This document shows, piece after piece, positions 1 to 7,931 of a stretch of DNA of 11,850 bases (within the stretch, counting starts at the first letter, position 1; the number at the start of each line of letters is the position of its first letter). The notes under the pieces are model-generated. The model had not been told where the DNA came from and searched no databases. It saw only the letters and a program-made list of their open reading frames with translations. Source of the DNA: Euperipatoides rowelli (Eukaryota > Onychophora > Udeonychophora > Euonychophora > Peripatopsidae); NCBI GenBank assembly GCA_003024985.2, contig PXIH01S0048298.1; one strand, 5' to 3'. The translations under genes and the position numbers were made by a program.

Positions 1-165
1 TATGTGAATAGGGAAATTAGGTACAAATGCCATCAAGTGTAATTTCGCATGAAGGACATTTATGTGAATAGGGAAATTAGGTACAAATGCCATCATAAAA
101 AAATTGTAAAAAGCATATGTTCTTTTTTGTGAATATTCCAGGAAATAAGGTAAAACTGTGAGCAT
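1..165. repeat. Edge of a ~60-bp tandem repeat
   Basis: The first 35 bases (beginning tatgtgaatagggaaattag) recur exactly at 61-95, giving a 60-bp period. After 95 the second unit diverges. A third, weaker relative can be traced at about 128-165, where a gtgaata / ggaaat / aaggta order is kept with small insertions. The array is cut by the window edge, so its full length and true unit cannot be judged. It could be a satellite, a minisatellite or an internal repeat of a transposon. The 35-base duplication is read directly; the third unit is a by-eye alignment. Confidence 0.75.
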
Positions 166-907
166 AAAAACTTATTGCTGAGGTTGAACAGATCACCTGG
201 TCTTTCAGAGCATTGGGAAGGTAGAAACATTTGGTCTTTCACCTATGAGCACACATAATTATAAAAAGCATGGAAATCCTTACAGGTGTGATTCATTTTA
301 AAAGGATTAATACTACCTTGATGTAAAAAAAATTTAAATAATTTTAGTGTCTGAATTTAATTTTTTTTTTATGGAGAACAAAATTGTACCAATAGTTAGG
401 AAAAGAGGAATATATCCAAACATTTACTTCAAAAGAAATAACCGGTGCAGAGTTAGAATTAAAACTAAACAGGAAGCATTGCTGTACTTTTGGGAACAAT
501 TAATTAAGTACTAACTTTTAACTAACACTATTATACAAACATAGTTTAGAAAAGGTTTTTGTTTTAAATGAACCAATTCCTTGATTTAAAGTGAGAGTAA
601 AAGAAATGACAGTTGTAGACTGCACAGTCAATTTATTTTTTACCTTATCAGTCTTTCTTGTTTATATATACAATTTCAGAGCACAGAGAAAAAGGAAATA
701 TCTAATAAGCATTAAATAGTTAGACTGTAAGCACCAGATTTCAACTTAAGTCTGTTCATTAGCATGCATTTTCAAAAGATTGGTATTTAGNTTGTTCATG
801 TATGAAAAAATCGGGAGTTAATGTTTAAATAGTCTCAATTACATGATTGTGAAAATTTTTAATTCTAAACTAATATAAACAAATTAAAATAAACATTTAA
901 ATCAAAT
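166..907. other. AT-rich non-coding stretch, one ambiguous base
   Basis: I see no gene here. The sequence is AT-rich with A and T runs. The string ggtctttca occurs twice (about 199 and 233), possibly a trace of an old repeat. Position 791 is an N. The left (3') end of the minus-strand Tc1-like element should lie somewhere in this stretch, but I could not find an inverted copy of its 5' tip, so that end is probably lost or too diverged. Confidence 0.6.
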
Positions 908-1900
908 TCAGTAAGACTTTGTTTGACCATGTTTTGCTCTCAAAACAGCAAAAAATTCACCAAAGGATGGATTCGACAAAATTGCATTATTATTCTTGAA
1001 TATTTGCTCAAACTTGTTGAATTGCATCTGCTAATTCCTGAAGATTTGATTGATGGCAGTGGATCCAGACATTCATATTACATTTGACTTCATCCCACAA
1101 ATTCTCAATTAGATGGAGATCTGATGCCTGAGGTGGCTAATCAGGCAGAGAAATAATTATTCATACTTCTGAAACTATTTAGGCACAATGTGGGCCCTTA
1201 TGGCATTGAGTCTTGTTCTGTTAGAAGTATCCTTCTCTATTGGGATAAAGAATTATCAATGTTGGATGAACTTGATCAGAAATGATGTTAATAGGCTTGA
1301 ACAGTTAAATGTTAGTCCACATGAATCAATAGGCCCAAATTCTTCCATGAAACATGGCCTATACATTACATTGCCTCTACTAGCTGGAGAGTCTTGACCA
1401 TGCAAGAGGAATACATGATCTCATGTTCTTTTCTCCAAATTTCAACCTTTCATCGGCAGTGTGTAGTTGGTAACGACTCATCAGACCACAAGACCTTTTC
1501 CAATCATTTAGGGGTCCATTTTCAGCACCCTTGAATCCACTGGAAACACATTTTATTGTTGACTGTTGATATTAATGATGTATGGACCCAAATGGTGTAA
1601 TGTGTGGTGTATCTGTGTTGGGAGGCGAACTGACATTGTCCGTGATTCATATTATGTTAATTGATGCACTGTGGGATGCCTGTTCAAAAAAATTGAGCAA
1701 GCCTCCGCTCATATTGGGCATCGAATAACCATTTATGACCTCAGGCCTTGCATTCAGTCCCTGTTTTTCATCTTATAAATCAATCTCTGTGTACAACTAT
1801 TGCTCTTGAACATAATGATTTTGCTTATGCTCACACAACTCTTGCAAGCATCCAATACCATTCCAAATTCAAAGTCCATGAAATCACATAATTTACTCAT
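908..1900 (-). pseudogene. Tc1-like transposase pseudogene (DD36E spacing)
   Basis: It derives from a cut-and-paste DDE transposase, which in an intact copy would bind the element ends and move it to TA sites. The likely original start is the ATG at complement 1898-1900. From there the N-terminal helix-turn-helix region reads DFEFGM and VSISK, matching the DFERGM and SISK positions of Tc1-like proteins. This frame stops at complement 1754-1756. The first catalytic Asp lies in an SDES motif (codon complement 1480-1482). The second site is AAC (Asn) at complement 1215-1217, where the plus copy has GAC (Asp). The final Glu lies in IENLWDEV (codon complement 1104-1106), giving 36 intervening residues. 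The reading ends with AVLRAKHGQTKSY and a stop at 908-910, typical of the family C-terminus. Several stops and frameshifts make it non-functional. Confidence 0.88.
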
Positions 1901-2057
1901 TATTTCTTCAATAATGCACACTTGTCTGCTATTGAAAATCTTCACAATCATCATCTTATATAGTTGTTGATCTGACATCAACAAATTGTGTAATAGCCAT
2001 TTTGCATAAAATGGTCTACTGGGCACAATAAATTAGCCACTCAGTATATGTACAGTA
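908..2057 (-). mobile_element. Degraded Tc1/mariner element, DD36E-like, minus copy
   Basis: This minus-strand element carries a Tc1-like transposase pseudogene and its 5' non-coding leader (about 1901-2057). The leader aligns along its length with the leader of the plus-strand copy at 2082-2239. Shared blocks include attttatg and ggctatta followed by caatttgtt, and both leaders begin with tactgta (here read on the minus strand from 2057). The outer 3' end is not identifiable, so 908 marks only the transposase stop. The 5' limit is inferred from where similarity to the plus copy ends. A TA target site would be expected for this superfamily; the tip tactgta begins with TA, which is compatible but not proof. 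Confidence 0.8.
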
Positions 2058-2088
2058 TCTATGTGTGTGCATATATACCGGTACTGTA
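2051..2088. repeat. Facing 5' tips of the two Tc1-like copies
   Basis: The strings tacagta (2051-2057) and tactgta (2082-2088) are inverted copies separated by 24 bases that include a gtgtgtgcatatata stretch. Reading outward from each, the two element leaders align: 45 and 46 bases separate the tip from the shared block attttatg. I therefore take these as the outer 5' ends of the two elements. The tips could instead be part of a longer common sequence that has decayed. Confidence 0.5.
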
Positions 2089-3069
2089 TAAGTTATACCT
2101 ACACATATTTATTATGACCAGTAAAGCATTTTATGAAAAATGGCTATTATGCAATTTGTTGTGTCAAATCACTCAGTTATATAAGAAGGTGAATGTGAAG
2201 GCTTTCAGTAGTTTACATGAGTAAGTTATTGTAGACATAATGGATATACAATGGGATCTCACAGACTTTGAACGTGGAATAAGGGTGGATAGGTGGAGTG
2301 GTGCCAGCATAAGTAAAACAAATGCATGTGTGTTATGTTCAAGAGTAACAGGTAGGATGAAAAACTGGGACTGAACACAAGGCTTGTGGTTGAAATGGCT
2401 ATTTGATGCTGAGATGAATGGAGACTTTTTAGCTGTATACAAAGCAACAGTGAATCAAATAATAGGGGAAATGTCAATTAGCCTCCCATGCACAGTACAC
2501 TTACACCATTTAGGTTATAGTAGCAGAAAACCTGTCCATACCCCATTGATATCAGTAGTTGACAAGAAAAAATGTTCCAATGGGCTCGGAAGCACTGAAA
2601 TTGGATTCTAAATTATTGTAAAAAGGGTTAATTGTGTGATGTAATAAGTTGTAGTTCTAGATAATGGAAGGTTGAGATTTGAAGAAAACAACACGAAAGC
2701 ATAGATCACTTTTGCATGGTCACATGGATCTGGGTCATGTTTTTGTTTGCTAGTTTGGGTCACTGATTAGGTGGGCCAATGCTTGACTGTCTGAGCCTAT
2801 TTAAACATTCTGATCAAGTTCATCCAACTATGATAATTCTCTATCCCAATAGAGATGGATGATTCCAACAGGACAATACTCCACATCATACGGCTCACAT
2901 TGTACCTAAATGGTTTCAGAAGCATAATGAAGAGTTTTCCCAGCTTCATTGGACACTCAAGTACCCAGATCTTAATCCAATTGAGAATTTATGGACTGAA
3001 GTAAAATGGAACATCAGACATATGGATACACTGCCATTAAATTTTTAGGAATTGACAGATGCAGTTCAT
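2082..3069 (+). mobile_element. Degraded Tc1/mariner element, DD36E-like, plus copy
   Basis: This is a second copy of the same family as the minus-strand element, in opposite orientation. It contains the 5' leader (2082-2239) and a transposase pseudogene. Similarity to the other copy runs through the codons for TDAVHF (about 3057-3069) and then stops, so the C-terminal coding end and the 3' inverted repeat are missing. Minus-strand LINE sequence takes over within roughly 20-30 bases. The element is therefore either truncated or split by the LINE. I did not find its missing 3' end beyond the far side of the LINE at about 4483. Confidence 0.8.
2240..3069 (+). pseudogene. Tc1-like transposase pseudogene, 3' truncated
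   Basis: The ATG at 2240 opens a frame reading DLTDFERGI and ASISK, the N-terminal DNA-binding region of Tc1-like transposases. It meets TGA at 2372-2374, at the position where the minus copy also has TGA. The same frame resumes with ATVNQI, TVHLHHLGYSSRKP and HTPLIS up to about 2570. There an A-run marks a frameshift into the frame holding the first catalytic Asp (GAT, 2638-2640). Farther on, the reading FQQDNTPHHTAH gives the second Asp (GAC, 2872-2874), and KYPDLNPIENLWTEV gives the Glu (GAG, 2983-2985), with 36 residues between them. A TGA (2860-2862) and a TAG (3046-3048) interrupt this part. The catalytic triad codons survive, but the gene is clearly dead. Intact relatives are about 340 residues long. 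Confidence 0.9.
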
Positions 3070-4483
3070 TTCTGTTATAGAAGCAGTTTGTTTCTATCCA
3101 ACAAGTTCTTGGACGTCCTCTTTTTCTCTCTCCCTCTGTCATACCAAGCAAGATGTACTTTACTCAAGACTCCCATTACATTAAATTACCAAAATACGAT
3201 AGCTTCTGCTGCATTAATTTAGCCTCAAGCATAAACTTTGTTTTGACATATTACAAATACCTGTTTGTTATCCTGTCAACCCATGAAATGTGTAACACCA
3301 TAGTTAAAATGTATCAATTTTCCACCGATATTCCCTTTTTAAGGTCCAAGATTCATATCCACATGTTGCAATTGGAAAAATGATTGAATTGACCAATTTA
3401 GATTTTAAGTTCAAATCAGTAAATTTCCAGATGTTTGCCATATTAATATTACATTTCTGCCAAGGCCAAACGTTTGATTTCTGGTGTACAGTCACCATTA
3501 CATTGAATTTTTGAACCAAGGAAAACAAAGTCTTCCACAACCTTCATCTCATCCCCCATCAACATTGATTTTCAGCTCTACATTTTTTGCTGTAGTCATG
3601 ATTTTTGTCTTTTTTATGTTGATTCAGTTCAGCAGTACTTAGCACTTTCCTCTTTTACTATCATAATTAGCTCTGTCAGATCTTCTTTATTCTCTGCTAG
3701 TAATGTAGTATCATCTGCATATCTAAGATTAATGATGTCCTACCACCAATCTCATACCTTTACTAGACTCTTCTAATCCTGTTTTAACACGATACTTCAG
3801 CATAAATGTTAAAAATTGCTGGTGATAAAGATGCATCCTTGTTGTGCACTCTTTTCAATTTTAAACCAGTCAGTATCTCCATATTGGGTTTGTAATGTAG
3901 TTTCTTGATCATTATATAATGATCTCATGAGTTTTTATCAGAAGCTTTTGAGTAATCAATGAAACAAATCTATTTGGCATTCTACGGATTTTTCTAAGAT
4001 TTGCCTTAAATTTGAAAATGGATGAGTTCCCTTCCCTTTCTAAATCCTGTTTGAACATCTAGCAGTTGTCTGTCAATAAATGTGTTTAAACACACTTGAA
4101 TAATCTTTAGAATTATTTTACTCACATGTGATATAAGAGCAATTGTATGGTAATTAGTACAGTCCATTCTAGCCCCTTTTTTGGGAATTGTTATCAACAC
4201 CGACATCTTCCATTCATCTTTCCATTTTCTTGTTATCCAGATTTTTTTTTGCACAACTTAGTATCAAGTTATTTGGGATTACCTTAATTAATTTAGCTGG
4301 AATTCCATCAATACCAGTGGCTTTATTGTTGGATAACTATTTTATTTCCTTTTCAGATGCATCTGATGTTGGGGCATGTGATATTAAATGGTTTCCCTCT
4401 GAATCTGACACTTGCATACAATCATTAATCAACTGATAAGCTTCAATGGCTTTAGATATCTTCTTGTTGACAACAAAAGCCAT
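3070..4483 (-). pseudogene. Non-LTR retrotransposon reverse transcriptase pseudogene
   Basis: Minus-strand fragments in changing frames follow the order of a LINE reverse transcriptase. They are KATGIDGIPAKLIK (about 4290-4327), ITIPKKGARMDCTNYHTIAL (about 4130-4200), GFRKGR (about 4030-4050), and NLRYADDTTLLAE with the catalytic YADD at complement 3710-3721. Then come DFVFLGSKI and GDCTPEIKRLALAEM (about 3460-3530), ESWTLK (about 3342-3360), and finally KLSYFG and RKRGRPRT (about 3105-3135). This C-terminal series is typical of RTE/BovB-like and similar LINE families; the exact clade is an inference. No endonuclease domain is visible upstream, so the copy looks 5' truncated, as is usual after target-primed insertion. 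Many stops and frameshifts are present. The boundaries at 3070 and 4483 are approximate. Confidence 0.88.
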
Positions 4484-4805
4484 TCATCTTCATCGAACAT
4501 TCCTATTGCCATGGTAGTAGCCTATATATTGTAGTATGCTTTACTTACACACACAATATCTGTATACACAAGCACACATAAATATACATTATATACACAC
4601 ACCATTATTTCTCATCATTTAGAAAATTTTAGACAAAAGCAAAATACCAGCCGTGTATCTAAACGATGGACTAAAATCATAGAAATAGACTTCTCTTAAA
4701 ACAATTAAATGTAAATTTAGAAGAAAAAAGACAAGTTGATGGTCTTTACAGCCTATTTAATTAATAGTAATTTAGTCTTGGGTTTTGATAGATCGTAAGT
4801 ACAGT
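4484..4805. other. Non-coding stretch downstream of the LINE fragment
   Basis: No gene is visible apart from possible extra 5' LINE sequence near 4484-4530, which I could not align. The middle is a CA-rich simple repeat and the remainder is AT-rich unique-looking DNA. Confidence 0.5.
4546..4604. repeat. Degenerate CA / TA microsatellite
   Basis: Repeated acac and atatac runs are broken by single-base changes. This is an old imperfect dinucleotide tract of a kind common in animal genomes. Confidence 0.75.
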
Positions 4806-4876
4806 TGACCTTTAGCTCAATAATAGAGTATTCTTCTACATAGATAAAGGTACCAAGTTTATACCTTGGTGGTTTG
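4806..4876 (+). mobile_element. tRNA-derived SINE head (tRNA-like pseudogene)
   Basis: The segment has the layout of a tRNA. It starts with tgacctt, followed by tagctcaataatagagt, which matches the pol III A box region (TRGYNNARNNG) and can form a D arm (gctc with gagt). An anticodon-like arm has one or two mismatches. A perfect five-pair T arm (ccaag 4853-4857 with cttgg 4865-4869) surrounds the loop tttatac, a damaged B box. The acceptor ends pair only partly. An A/T-rich tail with a T run follows near 4905. I take it as the 5' head of an old SINE or a tRNA pseudogene, not a working tRNA, because the T loop lacks the invariant TTC and the acceptor stem is poor. Confidence 0.5.
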
Positions 4877-5429
4877 AATTGCATTTTTCTTCCAAATTAA
4901 ACTTTTTTTTTTTAAGTGAAATCTAATTTTGTAATTTATTCATTGTAATAGATACGTGAATGATATTTTTTTTATTAAACTAAATAGTTACAACTACATA
5001 AAATAGATAAGATAATAAAAATGTTTTCCACTCTTTCAATGCGCTAAAAAAAAATCATTTCTTAAACCATATCGATACAATGATCATACTCACTTAAGTT
5101 ACTTTTCTTTATTTTTTGCTAATTAAACCTAAAAAACTTGTCAGTCAATAATTATAAATGACAATTGTTTTTGAGGAATATAACAAATAACATTGAAAAG
5201 ACAACTCAACAGACGGACACAACACAAACTTCTGCTCAAAGCAATTCAAATCTTTCCTTTTATTAAAGCAAAAACAAAATTCCTATGATTACAAAAATTT
5301 GTTTGGATAAGAGACAAGCTTTTATTATTACTATTAATCCTGATTGATTTAAAACAGAAAATTTACAATTGAATGCTGAGAATTTCAAATAAAAATAAGA
5401 AAAATCAAAATAATTTTGTATTTCTTTAA
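4877..5429. other. AT-rich non-coding stretch
   Basis: Nothing recognisable as a gene. The first part may be the body and tail of the SINE-like sequence that precedes it. The rest is AT-rich, with T and A runs at about 4904-4914 and 5046-5054. Confidence 0.5.
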
Positions 5430-5529
5430 TTCAATTGTGATTTACACAAGCACGCTAACTCCTTCCATTCATTGGCTAGTCACAGACTGCATTATGACTC
5501 AATTTGAGCTTGTTTAGATATTTTGCTAT
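5430..5529 (+). repeat. Left terminal inverted repeat of the mariner derivative
   Basis: It aligns with the reverse complement of 5877-5979 with a few substitutions and small indels. The arm contains tttacacaagca, ccattcattggctagtcac and gcttgtttagatat. It is longer than the roughly 30-bp ends usual for mariner elements. Confidence 0.85.
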
Positions 5530-5869
5530 CTGTTTCAAATGTTTAAAACAATCGCCCCTCCAACTATGAAATAAGGTCCAATTTTTATTTCCTGACATCC
5601 TATTTCCATTTCTGTTGAGAAATGTATGTAGGGAGCAATTTTGGGATAAATGCCCGAGTTTGAGCAGCAGTGTGAGGCCAAGCATTATCATAAAGCAACA
5701 CAACTCCATAAGCATGTCACACATTTTGTTCTGGATAGCAGGAAGCAGTTTTTTTCGAAGTCTCGCAATATGTCTATGAATTTCAGCTTGTTTCACATTT
5801 CTTAGGTTCAGGAAAACGGATGAAAGCCCTTATTTCATAATTGGAGGGCATATCAATTGTTTTGGTCAT
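5476..5869 (-). pseudogene. Mariner transposase remnant, N-terminus fused to catalytic part
   Basis: The likely start is the ATG at complement 5867-5869, just inside the right arm. It reads MPSNYEIRAFIRF, then after a one-base frameshift VKQAEIHRHI, which is the first helix-turn-helix of arthropod-type mariner (SETMAR-like) transposases. At about complement 5766 this joins directly to LRKKLLPAIQNK, which in intact proteins lies near residue 230. Some 200 residues, including the rest of the DNA-binding domain and the first catalytic Asp, are therefore missing. A further frameshift leads to GVVLLYDNAWPHTAAQTRA, holding the second catalytic Asp (codon complement 5687-5689). The last part runs into the left arm and stops at 5476. 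Intact mariner transposases are about 345 residues. The family match is strong; the deletion point is approximate. Confidence 0.85.
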
Positions 5870-5876
5870 TTTAAAT

Positions 5877-5979
5877 GTATAGAAATATATCTAAACAAGC
5901 TCAAATTGAGTCGTAATTCAGTCTGTGACTAGCCAACGAATGGAAGAAGCTAGCATGCTTGTGTAAAATCATGATTGAA
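5877..5979 (-). repeat. Right terminal inverted repeat of the mariner derivative
   Basis: This is the inverted partner of the left arm. Differences include acgaatgg against the left attcattgg region, and gtcgtaattcag against the left version gcattatgac. The arms have diverged moderately since insertion. Confidence 0.85.
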
Positions 5980-6123
5980 GCACTGAAATGGGAAAATTTA
6001 AAAACGGTACTTACTTTATGAATATGACTTGTAATTTTTATTATATGATAATTAAACTATTCAACAACACCTGTGTTGTAACTATTGAACTGTTTTATTG
6101 CTTTTATTTTATAGAAGAAATGG
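5980..6123. other. Short spacer between two transposons
   Basis: AT-rich sequence between the mariner derivative and the hAT element. I see nothing in it beyond tttatt-rich tracts. Confidence 0.5.
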
Positions 6124-6131
6124 GCGTGAGA
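6124..6131. repeat. 8-bp target site duplication, left copy (gcgtgaga)
   Basis: The octamer gcgtgaga sits immediately outside the left inverted end and is repeated exactly at 6901-6908. An 8-bp duplication is the hallmark of hAT-superfamily insertion. Confidence 0.9.
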
Positions 6132-6900
6132 TAGGGTTCCCAACTCTAAGCAAGGCCATTCCTGGACAGGGGGGTGTACCCCCCCCCCCCATTTTTTAAA
6201 ACAAAATTGGTGAGGAGTTTTAGTGATTTTTTTTGTTTTTGTAAGGGAACTTCCCCCCAATACAATATGCTTTATTAAACAGATATTAAGTTTTACAAAT
6301 AGTATTAACATATTAGAAAATTAATTTACATCAAAATTTAAATCTATTAACTTTAAATAGCTATTATATAATCTTAACAGCAAAAATAATTTATACTTTT
6401 TATAGAACTCAAATAGATACAAACCAATAAACTTTAAATTATTCCTTTTGAGATTTTAAGCCCAAAGTTTAAACAATTAAAGAAAAAAAAAAAAAATGAT
6501 TACTATATCAGTAATTAAGATACATTTCAATCTTCGCCACGCTTGCACTATTTACCGTATTTAGTTTTACGGCAATCGTACTATTGTCTATTGAACGTTG
6601 GCTCACTTTATTGCTTCTTCTTACTATGAAAATGATGAGAAGCAGTTAACTTATTTAATCACATCGTAAGATGAAGTATATTATTAAGAAAAAAGATTGT
6701 ATAATATGAATACAACAAATAGAAAAATAATCATATAAACAAAGTAAAAAATAAGGCAAAAAGTCTTGTTAAAATAAGATTTTTTTGTTAATTTTATGAT
6801 TCCGGGATTAACATCGTCCCGGACAGGTATAAAATATTTCCGGGGCAAAGCTCTGAATTCCTGATGAATCCCAGAGAATCCTGGACGGTTGGGAACCCTA
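6132..6900. mobile_element. Non-autonomous hAT-type element, 769 bp
   Basis: The ends tagggttcccaac (6132-6144) and gttgggaaccctа's plain form gttgggaaccct plus a final a (6888-6900) are 13-bp perfect inverted repeats. They are bounded on both sides by the identical octamer gcgtgaga. Inverted ends of this type plus an 8-bp duplication indicate the hAT superfamily. There is no transposase coding inside: 6300-6780 is AT-rich without recognisable protein similarity. Subterminal GC-rich blocks include six G, then tgta, then twelve C (6169-6190), and ccggga with tcccgg (6802-6807, 6817-6822), which could pair. The phrase tcctggac occurs near both ends in the same orientation (about 6160 and 6879). 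The duplication is undamaged, so this is probably among the younger insertions in the window. Confidence 0.88.
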
Positions 6901-6908
6901 GCGTGAGA
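6901..6908. repeat. 8-bp target site duplication, right copy (gcgtgaga)
   Basis: Exact match to 6124-6131, directly abutting the right inverted end of the hAT element. Confidence 0.9.
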
Positions 6909-7861
6909 AGGAATGACGAATATTATTTAATGAAATTTTTAGCTACTAAAATTCCTTTTCTTATTTTTAAACCTATTTTAATAACTGCTAATTCAAATTC
7001 AAGAATCAATCTTCATCCCCCCCCCCCTTTCCCTCCAGAAATGAATTTCTGGATAATAAAACAGTATAATATCCATAATACATGTTCAAAGTAATGATAA
7101 TCAAAAACATACAAACCCAGATCCGATTGGGTGCCATTATAAATGTGACACATGCAAAAACCTTATATTATCAATTACTAAAATACACATCATTGATTCT
7201 TGAATAAGCTCCATCTTATGGACACTAGTAGCAGTACTGTTTTCAGGGGGAGGAGTTATAATGTTTAACTAATTTCATTTTTAAATACCAGTAAATTTTT
7301 TTTTTAACCAAGTGAATTATTTTTAGTTATTTTCTTTGAAAATAAATGTTTTTTAAAAAATCCATTTCATGTGACCTAAAAATAAACATTTTAAAAATAA
7401 AAATATATACTAAACAGTATATTACTGTATGTAAAAAATTCGGATTTAAATGGAGGAAAGAAGATTTTGAGTTGACATCAGAGGTGCTAATAAAGCTCAC
7501 TTTTATCAAATTAAAATAAAAAGGACAATGATTTTTTGTTTTAAGTTTTGTATTTCATATGCAATATTTGAAGATATCATTTTTGTTGAAAATAAATTTA
7601 ATCTTACCCATTTATTAGCTTACAGTATATTTGCACAATTTGGAAACTGCATTATTTAAAATAAATCCTATTTCCAAATATTAATCCTACAAGAAAATCA
7701 TTTAAAGGCTCAAAATAGGTAGACAAATCAAAGATGTAAAGTTTGAATATCTAGTCAAAGTAATACTATCTAGTACTTACAGTATATATGTATTATAACA
7801 GAAATTAATACATATTTCTAAACATGTGATGCTTTGTCTAGTGAGTACAGGTTCTAAACGT
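6909..7861. other. AT-rich non-coding stretch with a C tract
   Basis: No gene is supported. It contains a run of eleven C (7017-7027), followed closely by a short palindrome, tccagaaat-ga-atttctgga (7034-7053). A smaller dyad, acagta-tat-tactgt, lies at 7414-7428. The motif acagtat recurs at 7061, 7414, 7622 and 7779. The open frames here are short and unlike any family I know. Confidence 0.55.
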
Positions 7862-7931
7862 TGAACAATCTCACGCAATGTTGCTTCTACGTTTGATTAA
7901 ACATACAAGCAACGGTGTCTGAGATTGTTCA
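7862..7931. repeat. Imperfect hairpin, ~24-nt arms
   Basis: The arm tgaacaatctca followed by tgttgct (7862-7885) is the inverted counterpart of agcaac followed by tgagattgttca (7908-7931), with mismatches in the middle (cgcaa against gacac). The loop is 22 nt. On either strand the transcript would fold into a stem of pre-miRNA size, but no known miRNA was recognised. It may equally be the relic of a small fold-back transposon. Confidence 0.6.

Larger units (their letters stand above)
5430..5979 (-). mobile_element. Internally deleted mariner-type element, ~550 bp
   Basis: Two inverted arms of about 100 bp (5430-5529 and 5877-5979) enclose about 350 bp. The inside is almost entirely leftover mariner transposase in minus orientation, so the arms and the coding remnant belong to one element. 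The core of the arms (ggctagtcacagactg and caatttgagcttgtttagat) is nearly identical on both sides. A TA duplication typical of the superfamily is not obvious at my chosen edges, so each end may be off by a few bases. The element lacks most of the transposase and would depend on a full-length relative. Confidence 0.85.

Noticed and set aside
1188-1397. Plus-strand open frame of 69 codons
   Set aside because: It lies antisense within the minus-strand Tc1-like transposase pseudogene, over the second catalytic site, and is a shadow frame.
3304-4254. Minus-strand open frames as separate genes
   Set aside because: They are fragments of one reverse transcriptase pseudogene in different frames, not independent genes.
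7921-7931. Seed-like tgagatt in the hairpin at 7862-7931, shared with a known invertebrate microRNA seed
   Set aside because: It lies at the base of the 3' arm, not near the loop where a mature 3' product would start, and the following bases do not match.
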